In this document: one piece after another, positions 1-9,392 of the stretch
Position numbering within the stretch: position 1 is the first letter of the stretch
Layout: the number at the start of each line of letters is the position of its first letter
Source of the DNA: Promethearchaeota archaeon
GTDB lineage: Archaea > Asgardarchaeota > Lokiarchaeia > Sigyniarchaeales > SOKP01
Assembly: GCA_019894975.1 (NCBI GenBank)
Contig: JAGXNO010000003.1
Coordinates: forward strand, 1 to 64,000
DNA length: 64,000 nucleotides
Reading direction: 5' to 3'
Made by a program: the position numbers and the translations under genes
The notes under the pieces: model-generated
The model's database searches: none
What the model was told of the DNA's origin: nothing
The model's input: only the letters and a program-made list of their open reading frames with translations

Positions 1-381
1 CTTAAAGGATGCATATTGATTAATTTCAGAAGTATCACTCTGAATTTCACTCCGATAAAGAGTATAAAACATATCCAGTGATTTTTCTGCTTCTTCTCTT
101 ATATCATGCTTTAGGAAATCTTTATCAAGAATCGCAACGAAAATCAAGTTGTATTTATACACAATAATCATGTCTACATCAAGACCCTTGATATTAATCT
201 CTTCTAGTTCACCCAAGTTATTTCCAAATAAGCGTAAGGCTCCAACAAAAGAAGATAATAACACAGGATCAATTTTTGAATCTAGAATAAGATCAAGTAA
301 ATATTCCCCGGATTCTTTACAAATAACAATGCCTTTTACTAGTTTATATTCATCTACAGTAATGTCTATCTCACTTAACAA
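1..381 (-). CDS. Longin/roadblock-like small domain protein (C-terminus cut by window edge)
   Basis: The minus-strand frame stays open from a TTG at 381 to the window edge, so only the N-terminal 127 residues are present. An in-frame TAG lies just upstream and an AAGGA ribosome site precedes the TTG. The protein has alternating hydrophobic strands and helices: VKGIVICKESGEYL, then a helix with SSFVGALRLFGNNL, then IIVYKYNLIFVAILDKDF. This pattern is typical of longin/profilin-like domains that are abundant in Asgard archaea, where related folds are associated with small GTPases. No catalytic motif is visible. The family call rests on pattern only; the existence of the gene is better supported than its function. 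A 90-codon frame on the opposite strand (149-421) is its antisense shadow. Confidence 0.6.
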   Translation of the reverse strand, partial: MLSEIDITVDEYKLVKGIVICKESGEYLLDLILDSKIDPVLLSSFVGALRLFGNNLGELEEINIKGLDVDMIIVYKYNLIFVAILDKDFLKHDIREEAEKSLDMFYTLYRSEIQSDTSEINQYASFK

Positions 382-540
382 ATCCTTAACTACCTATTGG
401 TATAATGTTACTACACTCTAATAAAATCTTTTAATTTATAATTTAAATTTAGATGTAATATCTGTGGAATAGAATAAGATCTGATTTTTCTAATACTCCT
501 ATCAAAATTAAAAATATATCAAAAAAAGAATTGTTTTAAA

Positions 541-1392
541 TTATTTTTCTAAAATCTCTCTTACTTTCTTTACAATCTCTTTAAATGCCTTAGTAGCCTT
601 ATTATCAGGATATTTTAATACGAAGGGTAAACCTAGATCTCCTTGCTGACTTATCTCTACCTCGAAGGGAATCTTTCCCAACAGTTTAATACTAAAATCT
701 GTTGCCGCTTTTTCTGCTCCACCGGGAGGATATAAATCAATATACTCACCACAATGAGGACAATTAAAACCTGAATGATTTTCAATGATACCAAGGATTT
801 TCCTTTCCATCACCATTGCCATCTTTATTGTTTTCCTTGCGTCCATTAAGGCTACTTGTTGGGGTGTAGTAACAATAACCACGTTTTCATCTGGGATTAG
901 TTGGAGTATGTCGAGAGTCTCATCAGATGTACCCGGGGGTAAGTCACAAATTAAATAATCAAGTTCTCCCCACATCGCATCTCCTAAAAATTGTCTTACC
1001 GCACTCATTTTCATAGGGCCTCTCCAAATTACTGGATCGTCTGGGTTGAGAGTTAAAAATGCCATACTCATTACCTTTATATTCAGAGGACCATTTATTG
1101 GATAAAATTTTTTAGCATCCGCGTCTACTCTTGGTTTAAGTTCGGGATTTACACCAAGCATCTTAAGGACATTTGGTCCTGTTATGTCAACATCAAGGAT
1201 TCCTACTCTTAAACCAACGCTGGCTAAGCTCATAGCAAGATTGACGGCAACCGTAGTTTTACCAACCCCACCTTTACCAGAAATGATGACGATTTTATTT
1301 TTAATTTTCTGCATATTTGTTATTATAGACTTCTCTCTATCATCCATCATCATTTCTTTTAAATCAATATCTGGAATTTCTTCTTCAGCCAT
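541..1392 (-). CDS. Mrp/NBP35-family iron-sulfur cluster carrier ATPase
   Basis: This 283-residue protein is a deviant P-loop ATPase of the Mrp/ApbC/NBP35 family, which binds a transferable [4Fe-4S] cluster and passes it to apo-proteins in the cytoplasm. The Walker A motif GKGGVGKTT is near residue 40, followed by a DVDITGPN switch region and DLPPGTSDE. A CPHC pair near residue 210 (FNCPHCGEYI) is the expected bridging-cluster site. Length and domain content are normal for a stand-alone archaeal Mrp. It is transcribed divergently from the Fe-S-rich formylmethanofuran dehydrogenase operon, which fits a maturation role, though that link is inference. Confidence 0.93.
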   Translation of the reverse strand: MAEEEIPDIDLKEMMMDDREKSIITNMQKIKNKIVIISGKGGVGKTTVAVNLAMSLASVGLRVGILDVDITGPNVLKMLGVNPELKPRVDADAKKFYPINGPLNIKVMSMAFLTLNPDDPVIWRGPMKMSAVRQFLGDAMWGELDYLICDLPPGTSDETLDILQLIPDENVVIVTTPQQVALMDARKTIKMAMVMERKILGIIENHSGFNCPHCGEYIDLYPPGGAEKAATDFSIKLLGKIPFEVEISQQGDLGLPFVLKYPDNKATKAFKEIVKKVREILEK

Positions 1393-1503
1393 AATGTTTA
1401 ATCTCTTATTAATTATGCATTGAAACTATTGATTTGTTATATTTTTTTGGCTAATTTATTATGAATTTTAAGATGACTTCTCTTATATTTTAAATTTCAT
1501 CAT

Positions 1504-1520
1504 GAAAGTTTTTATATGCT
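1504..1520 (+). promoter_or_regulatory. TATA-like promoter of the fwd operon
   Basis: A GAAAG purine stretch followed by TTTTTATATGC resembles an archaeal BRE/TATA pair about 100 bases before the first gene of the operon. Assigned by eye only. Confidence 0.35.
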
Positions 1521-1613
1521 ATAACCTAAAGAAATTTTAATTTCAATATATTATTCATAACTGAAAGTAGTAAAAAAAACTCAAGGTGTTAATGAATTCC
1601 AGTTAGCAATTTT

Positions 1614-2081
1614 ATGGAACTTTACAAATTTTTACCTAAAACAAATTGTAAAAAGTGTGGAAAGCCAACGTGTATGGCATTTTCTCTAGATTTACTACAA
1701 GGAAAGGTAAAAATCGACGATTGTACACCGCTTTTGGAGCCTAAGTATAAAAAGAATTATGATACCTTAAAAGAACTGTTAGGTTCTGAAGAAGGCAAGG
1801 AAAAAGAATTAAAAATCGATGTTGATGATGAATTGTGTGATGGTTGTGGAATTTGTGTTACTGTATGTCCCGTAAATGCAAGATATTGCCCACCATCATT
1901 GAGTGGTAAAGCACCTGATTTTCCACCTGATAAACATCAACTTTTTCAAGTAAAAAACGGTAAATGTGAATTATTGGCCCTTGAATATTGTCGGAGAATA
2001 GAAGGAGAAGGTCAAGCCAGAGAATGTCGAGTATGTGAATCCTACTGCCCACGGGAAGCCGTTAAAATTGATTATATTTAG
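1614..2081 (+). CDS. Polycluster ferredoxin-like protein at head of fwd operon
   Basis: This 155-residue protein has two parts. The N-terminus (FLPKTNCKKCGKPTCMAF, with a further Cys near residue 41) matches the 4Fe-4S domain found at the start of CO dehydrogenase/acetyl-CoA synthase corrinoid subunits and RACE-type proteins. After a linker comes a ferredoxin part: CDGCGICVTVCPV near residue 69, and a second cluster built from a more distant Cys set ending CRVCESYCP. It probably carries electrons to or from the formylmethanofuran dehydrogenase encoded next, in the place usually taken by FwdF/FwdG polyferredoxins. The pairing of this corrinoid-protein-type Fe-S domain with ferredoxin clusters is unusual, so I give no gene symbol. 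Confidence 0.75.
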   Translation: MELYKFLPKTNCKKCGKPTCMAFSLDLLQGKVKIDDCTPLLEPKYKKNYDTLKELLGSEEGKEKELKIDVDDELCDGCGICVTVCPVNARYCPPSLSGKAPDFPPDKHQLFQVKNGKCELLALEYCRRIEGEGQARECRVCESYCPREAVKIDYI

Positions 2082-2115
2082 TTATAATTTTTGATTTTCT
2101 AAAGGGGTTAAAAAA

Positions 2116-3420
2116 ATGGCTAGTAAACGTATTGAATGTACAGGTTGTTCGCTTTTATGTGATGATATAATTATTAAGACTGATGGGTTATATATTGATG
2201 AGGTTATTGGGGCATGTTTAAAGGGGAAGGAAAAGTTTGATCAAGTTACGAGTAAAAATCGTATATTTTCACCCCTCGTAAGAAAGAATAGTGAACTACA
2301 AAAGATTTCACTTAGTAAAGCTTTCGAAGAAGCGATTAAAATTATACAAAATTCCTCTAAACCATTGTTATATGGTTTTTCTACGGTCAGCTGTCAAGCT
2401 CAGTTAAAAGGGATTGAACTAGCTAAATTAATTGATGGTTTTATCGATTCAAATTCAATTATATGCCAAGGAAAAGTTCTTAATGCTGCAAAACAAACTG
2501 GAATGACATTAACAACAATATCTGAAGTGATTAATAAAGCAGATCTATTAATATTTTGGGGCGCCAATGTAGCTGAATCTATCCCGCGATTATTAAATAA
2601 AACTGTATTTTCTCGTGGTAAATTCAGAATGACAGGGAGAGAAATTAAAACAGTTATTATAATTGATCCTGTTAAGACAGCATCTTTTGGAGTCATGGGT
2701 GTACGTGATATTGCATTAAGAATAAATCCTGGGAAGGATATTGAACTAATCCAAGCCTTAAAGGAGGAATGTTGTACACCAGGTAGTTTTCCCTCAGAGG
2801 GAGTTGCTGGTCTTGATAGTGATGATCTAAGAAGACTTTTGATTCAATTAACAAATGCAGAAAATGGTGTTATATTTATTGGTCAGGGAATTGTTAGTTC
2901 TACGAAAGAGCCTAAAGTAATACAAGAATTACTTGAATTAGTGCAAATGATTAACATAAAACAGCAAAAAGGTCGAATGGCAGTTATGATGCTTGGAGGC
3001 CATTATAATATGGCAGGATTCGACCAGGTTGCTTTATCAGTTTCTGGAAAAAACCATAGCCTACAATTTTCTAATAATCAATTAGTAGATTCGTCAGATA
3101 CTATAATTACCAAAATTAATAATGATGATTTTGATTGTTCTATTATTGTTGGTACAGATCCCATCTCCCATTTACCATGGAAATTAAGTAAAAAATTAGC
3201 TTCAAAACCTTTAATCCTTATTGACAATAAAAAATCAGCAACATCACTTATAGCCGATTTAATTATTCCTTCAGCTATTACTGGGATCGAAGTAGGTGGA
3301 TTAGCTTACCGTTTGGATCTCATCCCGATAGAATTAAAACAATATTTAAAGCCCCCAAGCAATATAGTATCTGATGAAGAGATCCTTTCCCAACTCATTG
3401 AGGGCTTAAAAGGAGGTTAG
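2116..3420 (+). CDS. fwdB: Formylmethanofuran dehydrogenase subunit B (tungsten/molybdenum catalytic subunit)
   Basis: FwdB carries the bis-pterin Mo/W site that reduces CO2 to formate (or oxidises it) before formate is transferred to methanofuran. The 434-residue product has the N-terminal [4Fe-4S] ligands C8, C11, C15 and C34. C117 in the IICQGK segment lies where the metal-binding Cys (or Sec in some methanogens) is found, so this copy is a Cys form. The domain order is as in stand-alone FwdB, with the pterin-binding C-terminal domain encoded separately by the next gene. The ribosome site AAAGGGG sits before the ATG. The gap to the next gene is only 4 bases, so the two are surely co-translated. 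Confidence 0.93.
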   Translation: MASKRIECTGCSLLCDDIIIKTDGLYIDEVIGACLKGKEKFDQVTSKNRIFSPLVRKNSELQKISLSKAFEEAIKIIQNSSKPLLYGFSTVSCQAQLKGIELAKLIDGFIDSNSIICQGKVLNAAKQTGMTLTTISEVINKADLLIFWGANVAESIPRLLNKTVFSRGKFRMTGREIKTVIIIDPVKTASFGVMGVRDIALRINPGKDIELIQALKEECCTPGSFPSEGVAGLDSDDLRRLLIQLTNAENGVIFIGQGIVSSTKEPKVIQELLELVQMINIKQQKGRMAVMMLGGHYNMAGFDQVALSVSGKNHSLQFSNNQLVDSSDTIITKINNDDFDCSIIVGTDPISHLPWKLSKKLASKPLILIDNKKSATSLIADLIIPSAITGIEVGGLAYRLDLIPIELKQYLKPPSNIVSDEEILSQLIEGLKGG

Positions 3421-3424
3421 AAAA

Positions 3425-3796
3425 ATGGAAATGATACTCAATACAGTAAGGATGGTTGATTATGATCAAGCAAGAGAATTTGCTTTTGGGGATGATAATT
3501 CTCTAAAAGAAAATCTCGCAATTTGCTTTATAAATCCTGAAGATTACAAAAAGCTCAATTTAACCCAAAGTCTGAACCTAAAACTATCAAACGATAATGG
3601 GGAAGTAATAATTAGGGTAAAACAGAATGAGGATATCCCACCAGGAACAGTCTTGATGCCCGTTTCAATCTGGGCGAATCAAATAATAGAAATCAATGGT
3701 GATTTTTTAGTTTTCAAAAATCTAAAGATTAATGCTGAGGCAACCAGAGAAAACGTTGTAGATATAAAAAATTTATTAGAATCCCTAAAAACATAA
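3425..3796 (+). CDS. fwdD: Formylmethanofuran dehydrogenase subunit D
   Basis: This 123-residue protein is the molybdopterin-dinucleotide-binding beta-barrel domain that complements FwdB. It shows the family's alternating strands (LKLSNDNGEVIIRVKQ) and the segment PPGTVLMPVSIWANQII, where FwdD and other molydopterin oxidoreductase C-terminal domains contact the cofactor. It has no metal or cluster ligands of its own, as expected. It starts behind the AGGAGG that overlaps the fwdB stop codon and lies directly between fwdB and fwdA, the usual order in several archaea. Confidence 0.88.
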   Translation: MEMILNTVRMVDYDQAREFAFGDDNSLKENLAICFINPEDYKKLNLTQSLNLKLSNDNGEVIIRVKQNEDIPPGTVLMPVSIWANQIIEINGDFLVFKNLKINAEATRENVVDIKNLLESLKT

Positions 3797-3809
3797 GAAA
3801 ATTTTACAA

Positions 3810-5495
3810 GTGAAGAAAATGAATAGGCTTATAATAAAAAATGGACTAGTCTACGACCCAATAAATAATATTGAGGGTGAAAAAAAGGATATTTTGGTTG
3901 AATCAGGTAAGATTGTAGACAAATTTACAGGTAATAAAGATATTAAGGAAATTGATGCTACAGGGAAAACAATTATTCCCTCGGCTATTGACATACATAC
4001 TCATGTTGCTTCTCAACAAGTTAATTGGGCAAGGTTATTGGGTTCAAATAATGATAAATTTAATGAGGTTTGGCAAGGTTTAACGTTAAAAAACATCGCT
4101 AAAGCCTATGTTTCAATGGGTTATACTTTTATACTTGAAGCAAACGTTTTTCCCTCTTTAGCAAAACAAACGATTTTCAACTTTCAACAGATGCCTATAT
4201 TAGATAAAGCGATGTTGTTAAATATCAGCAATTTTTGGCCATTAGAACTTGAATTCCAGAGAGATAAAACTAAAGATATGGCGGTATTTCTCTCTGATCT
4301 TTTATCTAAAACCTATGGTTTTGGTTTCAAAGTTTATAATCCTTTTGAATGTGAAGTATGGAATTTTAAAGAAATGAGGGAGGATTTATCTAAGCAGGGG
4401 AGATTATATAATTTTTCTGCGCTAGATGTCTATACAAATATAGTGAAATGTATAGAATCAATGGGTTTACCACATTCTGCTCACGTACATATTGAAGGAT
4501 ATGAAAATTCAATAGGAAACAAAAACCTTTTCGATGTTTTAGAAACGATTAATTCATTAGGATTAGAACCAAATCAATTGACAAATTTTGATATCAAAAG
4601 AGAACAAATAATGCATGTTGCTCATGCAAATAGTTATGCAACTGATGGAAATAATACACCGTTAATCGATTATTTCAACCAAAACAATAAATTCTCTTTG
4701 GATCTTTCATTTATTGGTTTTAATCAAATAAATCCTTTGATAACATCAGATAGAAGAATAATTAACTCAATGCTAAAAATGGATGCAATTGACAATCCAC
4801 ATAAGTTAATAAGCTCAGCCATAGAGTTTGAAGGGGATTCGTTTACTACAACGAGAATTCTTGAAAAGAATAATTATCAACATTGTACACTATGGGCAAA
4901 TGCTATTGATTTAGCTTTGAATATTAAAAATAAATCACAGGTTTGTTTTTCACTAAATTTCCCAAATTATGCAATGATAACAGATATACCTGAAATCTTA
5001 ACTTGGTTGATTAATCAAGAAGCCCGACAAGATTTTATGAAAGGAATGAATGATAAATTTCTGAATGATTGTGGCTTAGCCAGTAATGATAAAGTATTAA
5101 ATTTCTCAGAAATTGTAAGTATCACTCGTGTTAGTCCTGCAAAATCTTTAGGATTAGGAAGCATAAAAGGAAATCTTGGTTTAGGTGCTGATGGAGATAT
5201 CAACGTGTTAAACTTAAACTTAGAGAAAACAGATATTAGTAAGGATGCTGAAAGTTTTAGAAACGCTTTTACAAATATTGAGTATGTAATAAAATCAGGT
5301 GAAATCGTTAAAAACCAAGAAAAATTGGCTTTCAATTTAAACGGTTCAATTATTTGGTCGAACGGGCAGGCAGAAGTCGGAGAAAAAGATTTTATTATGT
5401 CAAAAAAGAAAGAATTTTTCCAAAAGTATTCATCCTTGTTCTATGATTCCTATAAAACAATTGTAGAAGATAAATTTTTACGAAAAATAGATTAA
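3810..5495 (+). CDS. fwdA: Formylmethanofuran dehydrogenase subunit A (zinc amidohydrolase)
   Basis: FwdA is the dinuclear-metal amidohydrolase that condenses formate with methanofuran. The 561-residue sequence has the family's first metal motif DIHTHV near residue 70, a candidate carboxylated lysine in GFGFKVYNP near residue 175, and downstream His ligands in HSAHVHIEG and IMHVAHANS. Length is normal for FwdA. The start is a GTG; an ATG three codons further in (3819) is equally plausible and changes little. The next open stretch begins a new transcription unit after about 140 bases. No fwdC follows, so the FwdC domain needed for the canonical complex must be encoded elsewhere or be absent. 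Confidence 0.92.
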   Translation: MKKMNRLIIKNGLVYDPINNIEGEKKDILVESGKIVDKFTGNKDIKEIDATGKTIIPSAIDIHTHVASQQVNWARLLGSNNDKFNEVWQGLTLKNIAKAYVSMGYTFILEANVFPSLAKQTIFNFQQMPILDKAMLLNISNFWPLELEFQRDKTKDMAVFLSDLLSKTYGFGFKVYNPFECEVWNFKEMREDLSKQGRLYNFSALDVYTNIVKCIESMGLPHSAHVHIEGYENSIGNKNLFDVLETINSLGLEPNQLTNFDIKREQIMHVAHANSYATDGNNTPLIDYFNQNNKFSLDLSFIGFNQINPLITSDRRIINSMLKMDAIDNPHKLISSAIEFEGDSFTTTRILEKNNYQHCTLWANAIDLALNIKNKSQVCFSLNFPNYAMITDIPEILTWLINQEARQDFMKGMNDKFLNDCGLASNDKVLNFSEIVSITRVSPAKSLGLGSIKGNLGLGADGDINVLNLNLEKTDISKDAESFRNAFTNIEYVIKSGEIVKNQEKLAFNLNGSIIWSNGQAEVGEKDFIMSKKKEFFQKYSSLFYDSYKTIVEDKFLRKID

Positions 5496-5586
5496 CTCGG
5501 AATTTTTGATCTAATTGGGATTAAAAAATAATCTTAATATCTTTTCTTTAAAATTCTTAAAAACAACTTATTAAATGTTTTCTTGA

Positions 5587-5596
5587 TTATATAAAT
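5587..5596 (+). promoter_or_regulatory. TATA-like box before CoA-transferase gene
   Basis: TTATATAAAT lies about 40 bases upstream of the ATG at 5635, the normal spacing for an archaeal promoter with a short leader. Assigned by eye. Confidence 0.35.
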
Positions 5597-5634
5597 TCAA
5601 TTTTCTATTATTGAAAAATTAGAAGAAAATAACC

Positions 5635-6831
5635 ATGACAAAATTACCCTTAGAAGGAGTTCTCGTTATTGATTTTTCAACGATTATAGCAGCCCCATTG
5701 ATTGGAACACTTTTGGCGGATTTTGGAGCCGAAGTAATCAAAGTAGAACTACCAAAAGTTGGTGATACAACTAGAGGAGGCAGTAGATCACCGGGGAGAA
5801 GGAGTCTTTTTTGGCTAACAATGAACAGAAATAAAAAATCTATCACACTAGATCTACATACAAATGAAGGTCAGGATATAGCTAGAAAGCTTTGCTCAAA
5901 AGCAGATGTAGTCCTCTTTAATTTTCGACCGGGAGTTATAGAAAAATGGAATCTAAGTCCTGAAGTGTTGCAAAAGACTAATCCAGACTTAATAATAGGC
6001 CTAGTTTCCGGATATGGTCAAACTGGACCTTATAAGGATAAAGGAGGATATGACAGGACTGTAAGCGCGTTTTCAGGGCTGACATATACTTCTGGATACC
6101 CCGAACACCCCCCAGTACGTTCTGGATTCCCATTAATTGATTATTTAACCGGATATCTTGGAGCTTTTGCAGTAATGACGGCATTATATAATAGAGACGT
6201 TAACAAGAATGGAGGAGAAGTTATAGATTTAACGCTCACAGAATCTGCATTTAAAACATCAGGGGGTGCTTTATCAATATATTCAAAATTTGGGACAATC
6301 TATGAAAGATCAGGAAACAAAATTCCATTTGTTGTCCCTGCAGAAAATTTTGAAACGAAGGATGGAAAAAATGTAGCAATTAATGCGAACTCTATAAAAC
6401 TTTGGGAAAAGTTAGCAGGAGGTATGGAACGAACAGATTTGTTAATAGATAAAAGGTTTAACTCAGCTTTAAACAGATTCGAGAATCAAGATGAGCTTTA
6501 TGGAATAATAGGAGATTGGGTAAAAAAATATACTGCTGTGGAGATTATGCGGTTACTAGAAAAAGTTGGAGTTCCATGTGAAAAAGTAAATAACATCGCA
6601 GATTTAGCAGAAGATCCTCATATGCGACAAAGAGATGCAATTGTAGAATATGATGATTATGAATTCGGTAAAATTTTAGTTCCCGGAATAGTTCCAAAAC
6701 TTAAAAATTTCCCAGGTCAGATAAGGTTCTTAGGTGCAAAATTGGGAGAGTTTAATCAAGAGATTTATCAAGAATTGTTGGGATTTACTTTAGAAGAAAT
6801 TAAAGATTTGGAAGAAAAAGAAGTAATCTAA
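5635..6831 (+). CDS. CaiB/BaiF family III CoA-transferase
   Basis: Family III CoA-transferases move CoA between an acyl-CoA and a free acid through an enzyme-bound aspartyl-CoA ester. The 398-residue protein covers the whole family: LPLEGVLVIDFSTIIAAPLIGTLLADFGAEVIKVE at the N-terminus (nucleotide-like fold), NRNKKSITLDL, and RPGVIEKWNL. The catalytic Asp is expected in PLIDYLTGYLGA near residue 168. The C-terminal part (GVPCEKVNNIADLAEDPHMRQR) is also typical. The substrate cannot be told from sequence. It converges on two UroD-type methyltransferase genes, so a link to methylated-compound catabolism is possible but only inferred. Confidence 0.88.
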   Translation: MTKLPLEGVLVIDFSTIIAAPLIGTLLADFGAEVIKVELPKVGDTTRGGSRSPGRRSLFWLTMNRNKKSITLDLHTNEGQDIARKLCSKADVVLFNFRPGVIEKWNLSPEVLQKTNPDLIIGLVSGYGQTGPYKDKGGYDRTVSAFSGLTYTSGYPEHPPVRSGFPLIDYLTGYLGAFAVMTALYNRDVNKNGGEVIDLTLTESAFKTSGGALSIYSKFGTIYERSGNKIPFVVPAENFETKDGKNVAINANSIKLWEKLAGGMERTDLLIDKRFNSALNRFENQDELYGIIGDWVKKYTAVEIMRLLEKVGVPCEKVNNIADLAEDPHMRQRDAIVEYDDYEFGKILVPGIVPKLKNFPGQIRFLGAKLGEFNQEIYQELLGFTLEEIKDLEEKEVI

Positions 6832-6869
6832 GACGTAAAACTAGTAGTTCTGACCAATTCTTTGATGAT

Positions 6870-8039
6870 TTAAAGATTCAGAGGATATTTTCTATGCTTT
6901 TCTATTGCGGCTCTAAAAGCAAGAATGTTTTCCCAAGGTACATTCAAAATGTTATGACTTGGACCAGCAAAATATCCTCCGCCATAAGCTGCTGCTTTGA
7001 TGCATCTCTTTACTTCTTCCTCTACTTCTTTAGGTGTCCCAAAACTTAAGGTTCTTGTAGCATCCATTCCCCCCATAAAGCTAACTTTATCACCCAAAGT
7101 TTCTTTTAAATGTGCTAAGTCAACACCGGCAGCAGGTTCTAGTGTTTGGATACAATCTAAGCCAGCATCAACCATATCTGGAAGGAGTTTATCAACATAA
7201 CCACACGAATGCTGGACAACAAACATTCCATGTTTATGACATTCTTGAAACATTCTTTTATATTGGGGAATAAGGAATTTCTGGAAGTTTTCAAGGGAAA
7301 GAATTGAGCGTCCTTTCATTCCTAAGTCATCTAAGTAAAACCAGATATCTACACCTGCTTCTGCATAACGCTTAATCATTTCTATGTTTGTATTAGCATA
7401 TTCCGTTAGGACTTCATGCATAAATTTCGGATGTTTTCGCATAAGATATACAACTCTACTGGGAGTCATTCCTTCATGTAATGCATCATTTAAAGCTATA
7501 ACCGACCTAGCCATCGGATATAAATATTGAGAAAGACTTTCAACAAATTCGTCCCAGATTTTAGGGGAATAATTTACTTCATCATTAATGAAATCTGAAG
7601 GTTTTCCGTATTCATCCCAATAAGATTTTACGATTTCAGGTGTGTGGAATACGCCGTCTATATACCACATAAAAGGTTTTCCGGTTTCAACTTGATCTAC
7701 CATCTTCCAAATTCGACCGGTAGGGGTAGCTATAAAACTTCCAGGATGTTCCGGGGGACCTGGAGCCATGGACCCTTTCAGTCTACGTCTCCAAGGATCT
7801 ATTGCATGTGTATCAACATTCCAAAACCGTAGTTCTGTTATATTTCCTGCCCATCGAAAATCTTCTTTAGAAAAACTATTTTCAATATAGGTTTCATTTT
7901 CTTTATACTCATCTGACTCAAGGAATTCTTGATAAGAAGTTCCAGTTCTTTCGAAACCAAGGTAATGGATAGGTATAATATCGGGTTCATCATCACGTTC
8001 TAAAGTTCGAATAACGCGTTCTCGTTTAGATAAAACCAT
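6870..8039 (-). CDS. UroD/MtaA-family corrinoid methyltransferase, copy 1
   Basis: The product belongs to the uroporphyrinogen-decarboxylase superfamily branch that includes MtaA/MtbA and other zinc-dependent methyltransferases acting with corrinoid proteins. At 389 residues it is longer than MtaA. Candidate zinc ligands are H277 and C279 (QHSCGYVDKLLPDM) with C296 downstream in GLDCIQ. The end GGGYFAGPSHNILNVPWENI is typical of this branch. True heme-pathway UroD is unlikely: there is no other heme gene here and a near-twin lies alongside. It is closely similar (by eye about two thirds identical) to the next gene upstream, and both neighbour a corrinoid protein gene. Confidence 0.82.
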   Translation of the reverse strand: MVLSKRERVIRTLERDDEPDIIPIHYLGFERTGTSYQEFLESDEYKENETYIENSFSKEDFRWAGNITELRFWNVDTHAIDPWRRRLKGSMAPGPPEHPGSFIATPTGRIWKMVDQVETGKPFMWYIDGVFHTPEIVKSYWDEYGKPSDFINDEVNYSPKIWDEFVESLSQYLYPMARSVIALNDALHEGMTPSRVVYLMRKHPKFMHEVLTEYANTNIEMIKRYAEAGVDIWFYLDDLGMKGRSILSLENFQKFLIPQYKRMFQECHKHGMFVVQHSCGYVDKLLPDMVDAGLDCIQTLEPAAGVDLAHLKETLGDKVSFMGGMDATRTLSFGTPKEVEEEVKRCIKAAAYGGGYFAGPSHNILNVPWENILAFRAAIEKHRKYPLNL

Positions 8040-8101
8040 AATAAAAGAGTTGTTTTATTTGCTTAAAAAAATTATCAATTTAGGAAGAAATTTTGGAACA
8101 A

Positions 8102-9271
8102 TTATATTATTAGTGGATAGTCTCTATACTTTTCAATAGCTGCTCTGAATGCTAAGACATTTTCCCAAGGGACGTTTAAGATGTTATGACTTGGTCCCGC
8201 AAAATATCCTCCATCATAACCCGCAGCTTTAATACATCTTTTTACTTCTTCTTCTACTTCTTTAGGCGTCCCGAAACTCAATATTCTCGTTGCATCCATT
8301 CCTCCCATAAGACTAAGCCTGTCTCCCAAACTTTCTTTTAAATGCGCTAAATCAACACCCGCGGCAGGTTCTAATGCTTGAATACAATCCAATCCAGCAT
8401 CAACCATATCTGGTAGGAGTTTATCAATATATCCACACGAATGCTGGACAATAAACATTCCGTGTTTATGGCATTCTTGATATATTTTTTTATAATAAGG
8501 AAGCATAAAAGTTCGGAAATTCTCAAGAGAAAACATAGAACGGCCTTTATAACCCAAGTCATCATAATAAAACACGGTGTCTATTCCTGCCTCAGCATAG
8601 CGTTTAACAAATTCTAAATTCGTTTTAGTATATTCATTCATAACTTCATGAATAAATTCCGGATTTTTTCTCATATGATAAGTGACCCTACTTACTGTCA
8701 TTCCTTCGAATAGAGCTTCATTCATGGCAATCATTAATCTTGCCATGGGATATAAATAAGATGATAAACTTTCAACATATTCCTCCCAGATTTGAGGGGA
8801 ATAATTAACTTCATCGTTAATACATTCGGATGGTTTTCCATATTCATCCCAATATGAATGCAAAATTTGAGGTGTCTTGAAATAGCCATCAAAATACCAA
8901 GCATAAGCTAAACCTGTTTTTACTTGCTCTACTCGCTTAAAAATTCTCCCCGAGGTTGGATTTAGGTAAGTTCCAGGATAATCGGGGGGATTCTCCACTA
9001 CTGCTGATTTCATCCTGTGTCTCCACGGATCCATAGTTTGGCAATCAACATTCCAGAATCTATTTTCTGTTATGTTCCCTGCCCATCTATATTCTTCTCT
9101 TGAATATTTATTTTCTATATAAGTATTATTTTCTTTAAATTCATCTGATTCTATAAAATATTGATAAGAAGTACCTGTTCTTTCAAATCCATTATAATAG
9201 ATTGGTATCTTATCAGGTTCATCACTGCGTTCTAGGGCTCGAATAACTCGTTCTCGTTTTGACAACACCAT
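8102..9271 (-). CDS. UroD/MtaA-family corrinoid methyltransferase, copy 2
   Basis: This is a tandem paralogue of the gene downstream, with the same 389-residue length, the same MVLSKRERVIR start and the same HSCGY...GLDCIQ metal site. The two differ mostly in residues 60-130, where WKMVDQVETGKPFMW becomes FKRVEQVKTGLAYAW. Such a pattern suggests duplicated enzymes with shifted methyl-donor specificity. The gene diverges from the corrinoid protein gene at 9393 across a 121-base spacer, so both may answer to one control region. A methyl transfer from an unknown donor through the corrinoid protein is the simplest reading (inference). Confidence 0.82.
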   Translation of the reverse strand: MVLSKRERVIRALERSDEPDKIPIYYNGFERTGTSYQYFIESDEFKENNTYIENKYSREEYRWAGNITENRFWNVDCQTMDPWRHRMKSAVVENPPDYPGTYLNPTSGRIFKRVEQVKTGLAYAWYFDGYFKTPQILHSYWDEYGKPSECINDEVNYSPQIWEEYVESLSSYLYPMARLMIAMNEALFEGMTVSRVTYHMRKNPEFIHEVMNEYTKTNLEFVKRYAEAGIDTVFYYDDLGYKGRSMFSLENFRTFMLPYYKKIYQECHKHGMFIVQHSCGYIDKLLPDMVDAGLDCIQALEPAAGVDLAHLKESLGDRLSLMGGMDATRILSFGTPKEVEEEVKRCIKAAGYDGGYFAGPSHNILNVPWENVLAFRAAIEKYRDYPLII

Positions 9272-9300
9272 AATATCAAAATACTTTGATTATTTAAAAA

Positions 9301-9310
9301 AATATATAAT
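9301..9310 (+). promoter_or_regulatory. TATA-like box in the methyltransferase/corrinoid protein spacer
   Basis: AATATATAAT lies in the divergent spacer about 83 bases before the corrinoid-protein ATG. The same AT-rich block may serve the minus-strand gene. Weak, by eye. Confidence 0.3.
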
Positions 9311-9392
9311 AGAATTTGATTTGTAATTAATATTAATCATTAAAATGAAATTAGGGAAGTACAAATAAAAGACTCAAAATTAGGTATTTATT

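Noticed and set aside
149-421. A 90-codon plus-strand frame at the window start
   Set aside because: It is antisense to the better minus-strand longin-like gene and has repetitive Ser/Ile content.
6870-9271. True uroporphyrinogen decarboxylase
   Set aside because: There are two tandem copies beside a corrinoid protein, a His-x-Cys metal site, and no other heme genes.
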